8,008 bases of DNA from contig JAKQGS010000262.1 in assembly GCA_029556045.1 (NCBI GenBank), forward strand, positions 1 to 8,008. The letters run 5' to 3'. Position numbers and translations under genes: made by a program. Position 1 is the first letter of the stretch; every line of letters begins with the position of its first letter. Below the pieces are notes generated by a model. That model had not been told where the DNA came from and ran no database searches. It worked only from the letters and a program-made list of their open reading frames with translations. The DNA comes from Pseudomonadota bacterium (GTDB taxonomy: Bacteria; Bdellovibrionota; Oligoflexia; Oligoflexales; Oligoflexaceae). This document shows, piece by piece, positions 1 through 5,457 of the stretch.

Positions 1-356
1 AGGCGCAAAGCACCGCAGGCAAGAAAGAGAAAACAGACGGCCCAACCGATCCGCCCCAATTCCGACAAGCCGTATTGATACATCAAAAAAGCTGGTGCCA
101 GTCCAAATGAGACCAAATCACAAAGGGAATCATACTGCACACCAAATTCACTGCTGGCACCTGTCATGCGGGCGACCCGGCCATCAAAAACATCAAAAAC
201 CGCTGCCACCAATATGGCGATCGCAGCCACACCAAAATTACCCTGCAGGCCCTTGATGATGGCAAAAAATCCAAAAAATAGATTCCCCGTGGTCAACAGG
301 TTCGGCAAAATATAAACAGCACCGCCCAATCGAGGATGTTTTACCTTGATTTCCAT
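1..356 (-). CDS. pssA: CDP-diacylglycerol--serine O-phosphatidyltransferase (phosphatidylserine synthase), N-terminal part, 3' end outside window
   Basis: This integral membrane enzyme would condense CDP-diacylglycerol with L-serine to give phosphatidylserine, the precursor of phosphatidylethanolamine. The first 118 residues are visible. They include a hydrophobic N-terminal segment (about residues 15-35, containing PNLLTTGNLFFGF, typical of PssA). The complete CDP-alcohol phosphotransferase signature follows at residues 55-80: D55, D58-G59, A62-R63, G72, D76 and D80 have the spacing Dx2DGx2ARx8Gx3Dx3D. The ATG at 356 lies 2 bases after the tsaB stop codon, and AAGGGA in the end of tsaB can serve as ribosome binding site, so translation is probably coupled. 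The substrate is made by CdsA, encoded in the same block. The family signature alone also fits PgsA or other CDP-alcohol transferases. The PNLLT N terminus and the spacing from the start favour PssA. Confidence 0.87.
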   Translation of the reverse strand, partial: MEIKVKHPRLGGAVYILPNLLTTGNLFFGFFAIIKGLQGNFGVAAIAILVAAVFDVFDGRVARMTGASSEFGVQYDSLCDLVSFGLAPAFLMYQYGLSELGRIGWAVCFLFLACGALR

Positions 357-358
357 AA

Positions 359-1120
359 TCAGTTTCCCTTGTCCTTACGCAGCCGCTCCTGTGGTGCCGA
401 CTGCCTCAAATAAAGAGGATCCGGTCGCTCTGACAATCGCAGCAATTCCGGCCTCTCGTCAAGCGCCCATGCGACACTCTCCACCAATTCATTTTGCCAA
501 TACGCAAGAGAATGTCCGGTTGAGGGCGTGGCACCCAGGGCCATCAGTGACGTTTCCAATTGCGGCCAAGGTAGGAGCATATGACTGACCATACCGGGGC
601 AGTCAGCGGGATTCCAAAGAACGGAAACACCATCCTGCCCCCGCAACGAAATGGTGTTTTGGCAATCAACCGCCACCATCCGGGGATCTTGCCCGGGCAT
701 GGCCATCACCGCATAACCTTCAGTGCGGGTGGCCGGCAAAAACCAGGCGGTCGATCCTTTTGCTTCGCCCATGGACTGATGGCGTAGCCCCATGGCCAGC
801 AATGGAGCTATGTCATATACCGCCGTCCTACCAAGCCCCTGCGCCAATCCATACCCAAAGGCAGATCCTATTTTAATACCCGTAAAAGATCCTGGGCCGC
901 GGGAGAGGATCAAAGCCTCAATCCCCGCTATCTTTATTCCCACCGCATTCAGCAATCCGTCAATGAGGCCGTGCAATGCGCCTGCAGAACCAAACGACTG
1001 CAAAAGGGACGCTATCCCTTCCACCACAAATCCATTGGACGAAGATTTCAATAAGGCCACCGTAGCGCCTTTGAGGCATGTATCGATCCACAGGGCAGTG
1101 GTGAAGTTCACTTTATCCAT
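359..1120 (-). CDS. tsaB: tRNA threonylcarbamoyladenosine biosynthesis protein TsaB
   Basis: TsaB is the scaffold partner of TsaD in the cytoplasmic complex that, with TsaE and TsaC, installs t6A at position 37 of ANN-decoding tRNAs. The 253-residue protein is close to the family's usual length (about 230). It shows the ASKHA-fold first strand (LWIDT at 10-14, followed by GATVALL), the hallmark GPGSFTGIKIG at residues 75-85, and a C-terminal DPLYLRQSAPQ that resembles the usual P-x-YLR ending. The REHS-like segment common between the first strand and GPGSFTG is replaced by a small-residue stretch (QSFGSAGALHG, 41-51), so this is a somewhat divergent member. The ATG at 1120 lies inside the end of rseP, an 8-base overlap with no strong Shine-Dalgarno, which suggests translational coupling. 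A TsaD-type full kinase fold is excluded by length. Confidence 0.9.
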   Translation of the reverse strand: MDKVNFTTALWIDTCLKGATVALLKSSSNGFVVEGIASLLQSFGSAGALHGLIDGLLNAVGIKIAGIEALILSRGPGSFTGIKIGSAFGYGLAQGLGRTAVYDIAPLLAMGLRHQSMGEAKGSTAWFLPATRTEGYAVMAMPGQDPRMVAVDCQNTISLRGQDGVSVLWNPADCPGMVSHMLLPWPQLETSLMALGATPSTGHSLAYWQNELVESVAWALDERPELLRLSERPDPLYLRQSAPQERLRKDKGN

Positions 1121-2810
1121 TGACGAACCCGGAAAAACCTTTCAGCATGGAAGCCCAAAAACGGCTTAAATCGTTGTATGTCGCCAATACCAAAACAGCC
1201 AGAATCATCACAAAACCAATTTTCTGATAATTCTCGACAACGATTTCTGGAAGGGGGCGTCGACGCACGCCTTCCGTGAATAGAAGAAGTAATTGCCCTC
1301 CGTCCAAAACAGGAATAGGGAAAAGATTGAGCAGGCCAAGGTTGATGCTGATCATCGCTAAAGAACCAAAAAAGGCCATCCATCCCATCTTGACGGAATC
1401 CGAAGCGACCTTTGCGACCGCTATCGGTCCTCCTAATGCTCCCAGCGGCATGTCTCCCGTAAACAGACCCGCTACCATGCTGCCAATCAATACTGTTTTA
1501 TCCAGGGTCTCCCGAACCCCATATGCAATGGCCTTTAGGGGGTTGCGGTACTGCTCGATCACCGGTTCGGGGCTTTCCATGGCCCCCAGAAAGCTAACTG
1601 GCAGCGAGTGAAAAATTTCCTTACCTCCAGCCTTTTGCACATCGTGGGACTTCAAGGGGATGGTCTGGGTCAGTGGTTTTCCCTGACGCAATACCGTCAC
1701 CTCCATAGACGGTGCCTGTTTTGCCATGACGGCATCCCGGTACTGAAAGGCATCTTTAACCGCAACGTCTCCCCATTGAATAATCTGATCTCCCGGCTGC
1801 AACAGGGCGGTCAGGGAAGTATCGTCAATGGCTGCAATCGTGAGTTGCGCGTGAGTAATCCCAATCTGCTCCCATGGCTCGCGGTCTAAAACCCGCACTC
1901 CGGATAAGGACATAGCCACCGATCGTTCCGGACCGAAGTCATTGCCATCGGCTTTGTAGATAACAGGTTTGACAGTCCATACGATCTCTGTCACCGCAGG
2001 ATCAGCCCATATCCGCCGCAACGCAGATTCCAGCTGACGCCAGTATCGTATCGGGGTCTTTTCACCATTAACGATGAGAGCCTCCACATAATCACCGGTT
2101 TTGAGTCCAACCCCAGCGGCCACACCTAAGGGATCGGTTAACGTTAATGTCGCCGGTATAAAACTGGGGGCGATACCGATCTGACCACGGGGTTTTTGCG
2201 TCAATCCATCCGGGTCATCCACCGCACTGGGCACAACTTCGATCTTCAGCCGTTGGCCGTCACGCTCGACTTCCAGATGCAGGGGGCGACCGGGGGCACC
2301 AACGATCTGGGTCTGCACATCCCGCCAGGTTTCTATGGCCACATCATTGATGGAGCGAATGCGGTCCATAAACTGCAGGCCGGCCTTTGCGGCGGGACTA
2401 CCCTCCATGATTTCTCCCACAACCGGCGGCGGTAGGGGAATGCCCACCCAGCCCATGCCGGCAAAGGTGGCGATCGCCAGAAGAAAGTTTGCCAAAGGTC
2501 CGGCTGCAACCGTGGCTATCCGCTTGCCCACGTGGGCCCGATGAAACTCTCGCCCCTTCACCTCCGGAGGTACAGTTTCCGAAGGGAGCGCTCCGTAAAA
2601 CTTCACGTACCCCCCCAAGGGCAGGAGGCTGATGCGATAGTTTGTTTCACGCCGGCTCCAGGAGAGGATCACCGGTCCAAATCCGATGGAAAACACCTCC
2701 ACGGCAATCCCGCAGGCTTTCCCCACTAAAAAATGACCCATTTCATGAAAAAAGACGAGAAGTCCGATGAGCAACACAATGGCAATCAAGGGGTGGGAAA
2801 GTAGATCCAT
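1113..2810 (-). CDS. rseP: RIP/site-2 zinc metalloprotease RseP, enlarged, with PDZ modules
   Basis: RseP is an inner-membrane intramembrane protease. In relatives it cuts anti-sigma factors during envelope stress and clears leftover signal peptides. The zinc and catalytic motif HEMGH is at residues 22-26 inside the first membrane helix. The third zinc ligand is in LDGGQ at 502-506. Further hydrophobic segments lie at about 97-120, 475-498 and 530-547. A clear PDZ domain spans about 127-197. Two more PDZ-like stretches follow at about 212-282 (LGVAAGVGLKTGDYVEALIVNG) and 305-387 (LLQPGDQIIQWGDVAV). At 565 residues it is roughly 115 longer than E. coli RseP (450), and the extra length lies between the two catalytic motifs. 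The ATG at 2810 has GAGGG 8 bases upstream. It follows cdsA after a 106-base gap and overlaps tsaB by 8 bases. The substrate here is unknown. Confidence 0.94.
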   Translation of the reverse strand: MDLLSHPLIAIVLLIGLLVFFHEMGHFLVGKACGIAVEVFSIGFGPVILSWSRRETNYRISLLPLGGYVKFYGALPSETVPPEVKGREFHRAHVGKRIATVAAGPLANFLLAIATFAGMGWVGIPLPPPVVGEIMEGSPAAKAGLQFMDRIRSINDVAIETWRDVQTQIVGAPGRPLHLEVERDGQRLKIEVVPSAVDDPDGLTQKPRGQIGIAPSFIPATLTLTDPLGVAAGVGLKTGDYVEALIVNGEKTPIRYWRQLESALRRIWADPAVTEIVWTVKPVIYKADGNDFGPERSVAMSLSGVRVLDREPWEQIGITHAQLTIAAIDDTSLTALLQPGDQIIQWGDVAVKDAFQYRDAVMAKQAPSMEVTVLRQGKPLTQTIPLKSHDVQKAGGKEIFHSLPVSFLGAMESPEPVIEQYRNPLKAIAYGVRETLDKTVLIGSMVAGLFTGDMPLGALGGPIAVAKVASDSVKMGWMAFFGSLAMISINLGLLNLFPIPVLDGGQLLLLFTEGVRRRPLPEIVVENYQKIGFVMILAVLVLATYNDLSRFWASMLKGFSGFVNG

Positions 2811-2896
2811 AGCTTAAACCCTCTCCTGACTTTTGAAGCTATCTCATAAATACGATGGCGTTGCGGTGTGATTGGATCCGGTCCATATTGAGGCAT
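2786..2896 (-). CDS. possible 36-codon small ORF between cdsA and rseP (unproven)
   Basis: The 106-base gap between cdsA and rseP (2811-2916) contains an ATG at 2896 preceded by GGAG with a 7-base spacer, a good ribosome binding site. The ORF runs 36 codons and ends inside the first codons of rseP in another frame, a 25-base overlap. The predicted peptide begins MPQYGPDPITPQRHRIYEIA and becomes basic and aromatic towards its end. I recognise no family. It could be a leader peptide that couples translation into rseP, a remnant of a lost gene such as dxr, or chance. An ORF this short is weak evidence by itself, and only the placement of the ribosome binding site argues for it. Confidence 0.18.
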   Translation of the reverse strand: MPQYGPDPITPQRHRIYEIASKVRRGFKLWIYFPTP

Positions 2897-2916
2897 TTCT
2901 CAACTCCAGCCGAGGC
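2811..2916 (-). other. cdsA-rseP intergenic spacer, no recognised gene
   Basis: This is the only spacer of more than a few bases inside the uppS-to-pssA block. I see no convincing sigma-70 promoter, no hairpin followed by a T run, and no riboswitch-like structure. It holds the rseP ribosome binding site (GAGGG at 2823-2819) and most of a possible 36-codon ORF. In many bacteria dxr (ispC) sits between cdsA and rseP, and here it is absent. Confidence 0.6.
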
Positions 2917-3753
2917 CTAGGCGACCAGCACCAGCCATATAACCGGCGCTCCGAACATAAGTCCGTCCACACGGTCGAGGATGCCACCGTGTCCGGGCAG
3001 GATCCATCCTGAATCCTTGATGCCGCCGAACCGCTTGAGGGCCGATTCCACCAGATCCCCCAGTTGACCCAGAATCCCCGTCAGGAGACTGACTCCAACA
3101 ATACCACCCCAGGAGGCGAGGCCTCCCTGGTAGTAGAAGTTTAGCAGACATCCCCCTAAAATACTCGACAAAAGCCCAAAGACTGCACCTTCGATGGTCT
3201 TCTTGGGGGACATGGCGGGAGCCAACTTATGTCGGCCAAAAAACCGACCACCAAAATAAGCGCCGGTATCCCCTGACCAGACAATGGCCAGCAGTAGAAA
3301 CAGGTACCGCACATCCAAAGCCAGATGGTACATGGCGATCCACGGAAAAACCCCGTAGGTCACCGCCATCGTCATGGCTGCCGAGCGTCCAAAAGCAATG
3401 GTGGGATCGGAACTGGAGAAGGATCCAGCCAAAACGGGAATGAGAATCAAGGCGGTGAAGGCACCAACCGGGTTGGGCACCTGTGGTCCGAGAGAGCTCA
3501 GGGTCAGGATCGCGAAACCCGTTAATATCACCAGACCCATAAGCCACCGGGGCGCCGGTTTGTGCCCCATGTCCAGACTTTTTGTCGCCAGCATGAATTC
3601 CAAACGGGGCAGAAGCATCGCCATCACCTCCTGCACGGAAATGGCGACACAGATAAGAAAAAAACAGAAAAGGAGCCAAGGTGGCCCCCAGATCATCAGT
3701 GCTGTCAAAAGAGGCAATCCGATGAGCGCGGTTAAAACACGCTGCTTCAGCAT
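2917..3753 (-). CDS. cdsA: phosphatidate cytidylyltransferase (CDP-diglyceride synthase)
   Basis: CdsA converts phosphatidic acid and CTP to CDP-diacylglycerol and pyrophosphate, the branch point for phosphatidylserine and phosphatidylglycerol synthesis in the inner membrane. The 278-residue length is normal. The protein is highly hydrophobic, with likely membrane helices at about 9-40, 71-90, 99-110, 123-143, 148-160, 187-205 and 214-230. The C-terminal family signature runs from about S237 to D263: SALKR, then KD at 246-247, then LPGHGG at 252-257 and LDRVD at 259-263. SPKKTIEG at 182-189 is another conserved cytosolic loop. The ATG at 3753 overlaps the end of uppS by 7 bases and has GGAAGG 6-7 bases upstream inside uppS. 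Its product feeds the pssA product encoded at the far end of the same block. Confidence 0.96.
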   Translation of the reverse strand: MLKQRVLTALIGLPLLTALMIWGPPWLLFCFFLICVAISVQEVMAMLLPRLEFMLATKSLDMGHKPAPRWLMGLVILTGFAILTLSSLGPQVPNPVGAFTALILIPVLAGSFSSSDPTIAFGRSAAMTMAVTYGVFPWIAMYHLALDVRYLFLLLAIVWSGDTGAYFGGRFFGRHKLAPAMSPKKTIEGAVFGLLSSILGGCLLNFYYQGGLASWGGIVGVSLLTGILGQLGDLVESALKRFGGIKDSGWILPGHGGILDRVDGLMFGAPVIWLVLVA

Positions 3754-4544
3754 AGGCGACCTTCCGGTGAGTACTCAGGGGCAGCTTCCGCCAGGATCTT
3801 CTCACCCTCAGTGCCAGCATCCACCTCATCCACCTTGCCAAATCTCCTTTGTCGCAGCTGGTAGGTCTCCACGGCAGCCTTTAAATGGTCTTTGGTAAAT
3901 TCAGGCCACATGACAGGGGTAAAAACAAACTCGGTGTAGGCGAGCTGCCACAGTAAAAAATTGGAGATCCGTTGCTCACCACTGGTGCGGATCAACAGGT
4001 CAGGATCATTCAGGGGCCATGACGGAAGATGGCGGGCAAACGATTCCACCGTAATCTGCTCAGGAGCGATCTTTTGATCCAGTGCTTCGGCCACAAGGGC
4101 TCGGCAGGCATCGACAATTTCCGATCGCCCGCCATAACTCAGGGCTAAAACCAGGTTCATTCCCGTGTTTTGCCGGGTTTGCTCGATGCCCCAACGCAGG
4201 GTTTCCTGAGCTTCAGGCGGCAGCTTTTGTAGGTTGCCAATCATGGAAAGGCGAATGTTTTCCCGGTTCAGTCGGGTTATTTCTTTTTTGAGATAGAAGA
4301 CCAACAGGTTAAACAGGGCCTTGACCTCATCCAGAGGGCGGCTCCAGTTTTCTTCGCTGAAAGCGTAGAGAGTCAAGGTCTGGACGCCCATTTCCGCGGC
4401 AGCTTCCACGATTTCCCGAACCCGGTTCGCCCCCTCACGGTGCCCAAATATTCTGGGCTTGTGTCGCATGCGTGCCCATCGTCCGTTGCCATCCATGATG
4501 ATCGCGACGTGGGAAGGAATATTTTGCAAACGCGGCTGCGTCAT
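3747..4544 (-). CDS. uppS: isoprenyl transferase, probable undecaprenyl diphosphate synthase
   Basis: This cis-prenyltransferase would extend farnesyl diphosphate with isopentenyl diphosphate to make undecaprenyl diphosphate, the carrier lipid for peptidoglycan and other surface glycans. With the start chosen here it has 265 residues (E. coli UppS has 253). The catalytic and diphosphate-binding motif MDGNGRWA is at 17-24, with D18 matching the catalytic aspartate. GHREGA is at 34-39, YAFSEENW at 60-67, and DPDLLIRTSGEQRISNFLLWQ around 180-200 carries the RTSGE isopentenyl-diphosphate site. The in-frame ATG at 4604 would add 20 residues (with RSSYGYG) that do not resemble the family, so the ATG at 4544 is preferred although its ribosome binding site is weak. 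It is the first gene of the minus-strand block and overlaps cdsA by 7 bases. Product chain length cannot be read from the sequence. Confidence 0.95.
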   Translation of the reverse strand: MTQPRLQNIPSHVAIIMDGNGRWARMRHKPRIFGHREGANRVREIVEAAAEMGVQTLTLYAFSEENWSRPLDEVKALFNLLVFYLKKEITRLNRENIRLSMIGNLQKLPPEAQETLRWGIEQTRQNTGMNLVLALSYGGRSEIVDACRALVAEALDQKIAPEQITVESFARHLPSWPLNDPDLLIRTSGEQRISNFLLWQLAYTEFVFTPVMWPEFTKDHLKAAVETYQLRQRRFGKVDEVDAGTEGEKILAEAAPEYSPEGRLC

Positions 4545-4570
4545 ATACTTTTTGATTCCATAGCCGTAAC

Positions 4571-4599
4571 TTGACCGGCTGAACCGGTTGCCACAAAAT
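4571..4599 (+). promoter_or_regulatory. candidate sigma-70 promoter for the RsmI-like gene
   Basis: TTGACC at 4571-4576 matches the -35 consensus at five of six bases. CAAAAT at 4594-4599 matches the -10 at four of six, and the spacer is exactly 17 bases. This would give a leader of roughly 75-80 bases before the GTG at 4684. The assignment rests on consensus matching only, and the -10 lacks the usual first T. Confidence 0.4.
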
Positions 4600-4670
4600 G
4601 ACATAAGTGTTCTGGATTAACACATGTGCCTCTGGGAGCCAACCACCTTTCACCCCCGGCCCCAATCGTT

Positions 4671-4676
4671 GAGGAG
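4671..4676 (+). promoter_or_regulatory. ribosome binding site deciding the start of the RsmI-like gene
   Basis: GAGGAG lies 7 bases before a GTG at 4684 that is in frame with the methyltransferase. No comparable site precedes the upstream ATG at 4624 or the downstream ATG at 4726. This site therefore selects GTG 4684 as the start. The last three bases of the site fall within a perfect palindrome (GAGAGCTCTC, 4674-4683). Confidence 0.75.
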
Positions 4677-4683
4677 AGCTCTC

Positions 4684-5457
4684 GTGTCCCTGTCTGATCA
4701 GGAAGATATTTCTAACGAATTTTCAATGACTTACAGCGGCGGAACGCTGATCATGGCCGGCAATACCATCGGTTTACCGGCAGATATTCCCAAGCGCAGT
4801 CTGGAGACCCTGATGGCCGCAGACCTCCTGGTCTTTGAAGAAGACCGGGGGGCCCGTCAGGCTCTCAAGGCAGCCGGCCTGCATCGCCCCTATTTGAAAT
4901 TCTCAGAGCACCACGAAAGCGCCACCCTCGATGCCGTCCGGGATGCCCTCAAGGCTAAAAAAACGGTCTGTTATATGAGTGACCAGGGTATGCCCACCTG
5001 GGCGGATCCAGGTCAGGACCTCCTGCAGATTGCCTACCAATTGAAGGCCCGTGTACAGATCATCCCCGGCCCCAATTCCATTGCAGCGGCCCTTGCGGCC
5101 TGCCCCTTTTATTTTGGGCGTTTTTATTTTGCGGGATTTTTGGAGCGGGACCCAACTTTACGTCGACGGCAGTTGGATGAACTGAAGGATCTGGGTGTCC
5201 CACTGGTCATCATGGATACCCCTTATCGACTGCATGCCCTGGTGGATGACTTGATTCTAACCCTTGGGGGTAAACGTCAATCTTTTCTGGCTTTGGATAT
5301 CAGCGGGCCATCCGAAGCCTATGTCCCCAGCTCCCTTGAAGGTCTCAAGGCAAGGCTGGCTTCCTGGAAAGGCAAACTTAATTTTGTTCTGGTTATCGAG
5401 GGTGGATCTCAGTCGACGTCACGGGGTGCTCCTGCAAAGAGACGGGATGCCCGATAG
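4684..5457 (+). CDS. RsmI-like SAM-dependent methyltransferase (tetrapyrrole methylase fold)
   Basis: The 257-residue protein belongs to the tetrapyrrole-methylase superfamily and most resembles RsmI, which 2'-O-methylates C1402 of 16S rRNA. Visible landmarks are the GGTLIMAGNTIG strand and loop at 19-30 with a following DIPKRSLETL, FEEDR at 51-55 (RsmI usually has CEDTR), SDQGMPTWADPG at 99-110, the SAM-binding IPGPNS at 127-132, and FAGFLERD at 149-156. Several motifs are altered. RsmI's ATPIGN is AGNTIG here, and its ELTKxxE segment is LDISGPSEA at 204-212. It is about 30 residues shorter than E. coli RsmI (286), and the shortfall is mostly at the C-terminal end. The last 15-16 residues are basic and are encoded within the antisense overlap with the permease gene. 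It may be a true RsmI or a paralogue with another substrate, so I give no symbol. GTG 4684 was chosen for its ribosome binding site. Confidence 0.82.
   Translation: MSLSDQEDISNEFSMTYSGGTLIMAGNTIGLPADIPKRSLETLMAADLLVFEEDRGARQALKAAGLHRPYLKFSEHHESATLDAVRDALKAKKTVCYMSDQGMPTWADPGQDLLQIAYQLKARVQIIPGPNSIAAALAACPFYFGRFYFAGFLERDPTLRRRQLDELKDLGVPLVIMDTPYRLHALVDDLILTLGGKRQSFLALDISGPSEAYVPSSLEGLKARLASWKGKLNFVLVIEGGSQSTSRGAPAKRRDAR

Larger units (their letters stand above)
4545..4683. promoter_or_regulatory. divergent intergenic region between uppS and the RsmI-like gene
   Basis: Both flanking genes point away from this 139-base stretch, so promoters for the uppS block and for the methyltransferase gene should lie here or slightly inside the genes. 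On the plus strand there is a plausible sigma-70 promoter. On the minus strand I see no convincing -35/-10 pair. It also holds a 5-base-stem inverted repeat (ACCGG-CTGAA-CCGGT, about 4574-4588) and a 10-base perfect palindrome next to the methyltransferase start. I see no RNA gene. Confidence 0.55.

Noticed and set aside
792..1169. Plus-strand open frame (125 codons) opposite tsaB
   Set aside because: It is the antisense shadow of tsaB, proline and alanine rich, with no recognisable motif.
3227..3841. Second minus-strand open frame (204 codons) across the cdsA/uppS junction
   Set aside because: It is a different frame of the same strand over well-identified cdsA and uppS sequence, and its translation is low-complexity and unlike any family.
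3374..3898. Long plus-strand open frame (174 codons) opposite cdsA and uppS
   Set aside because: It lies antisense to two firmly identified genes, resembles no protein family, has no clear ribosome binding site, and its composition is what antisense reading of hydrophobic codons gives.
4545..4604. ATG at 4604 as start of UppS
   Set aside because: It would add 20 residues unlike the family, and the ATG at 4544 places MDGNGRWA at the usual distance from the N terminus.
4624..4683. Upstream ATG as start of the RsmI-like protein
   Set aside because: The added 20 residues do not resemble the family N terminus and the ATG has no ribosome binding site, while GTG 4684 has GAGGAG at ideal spacing.
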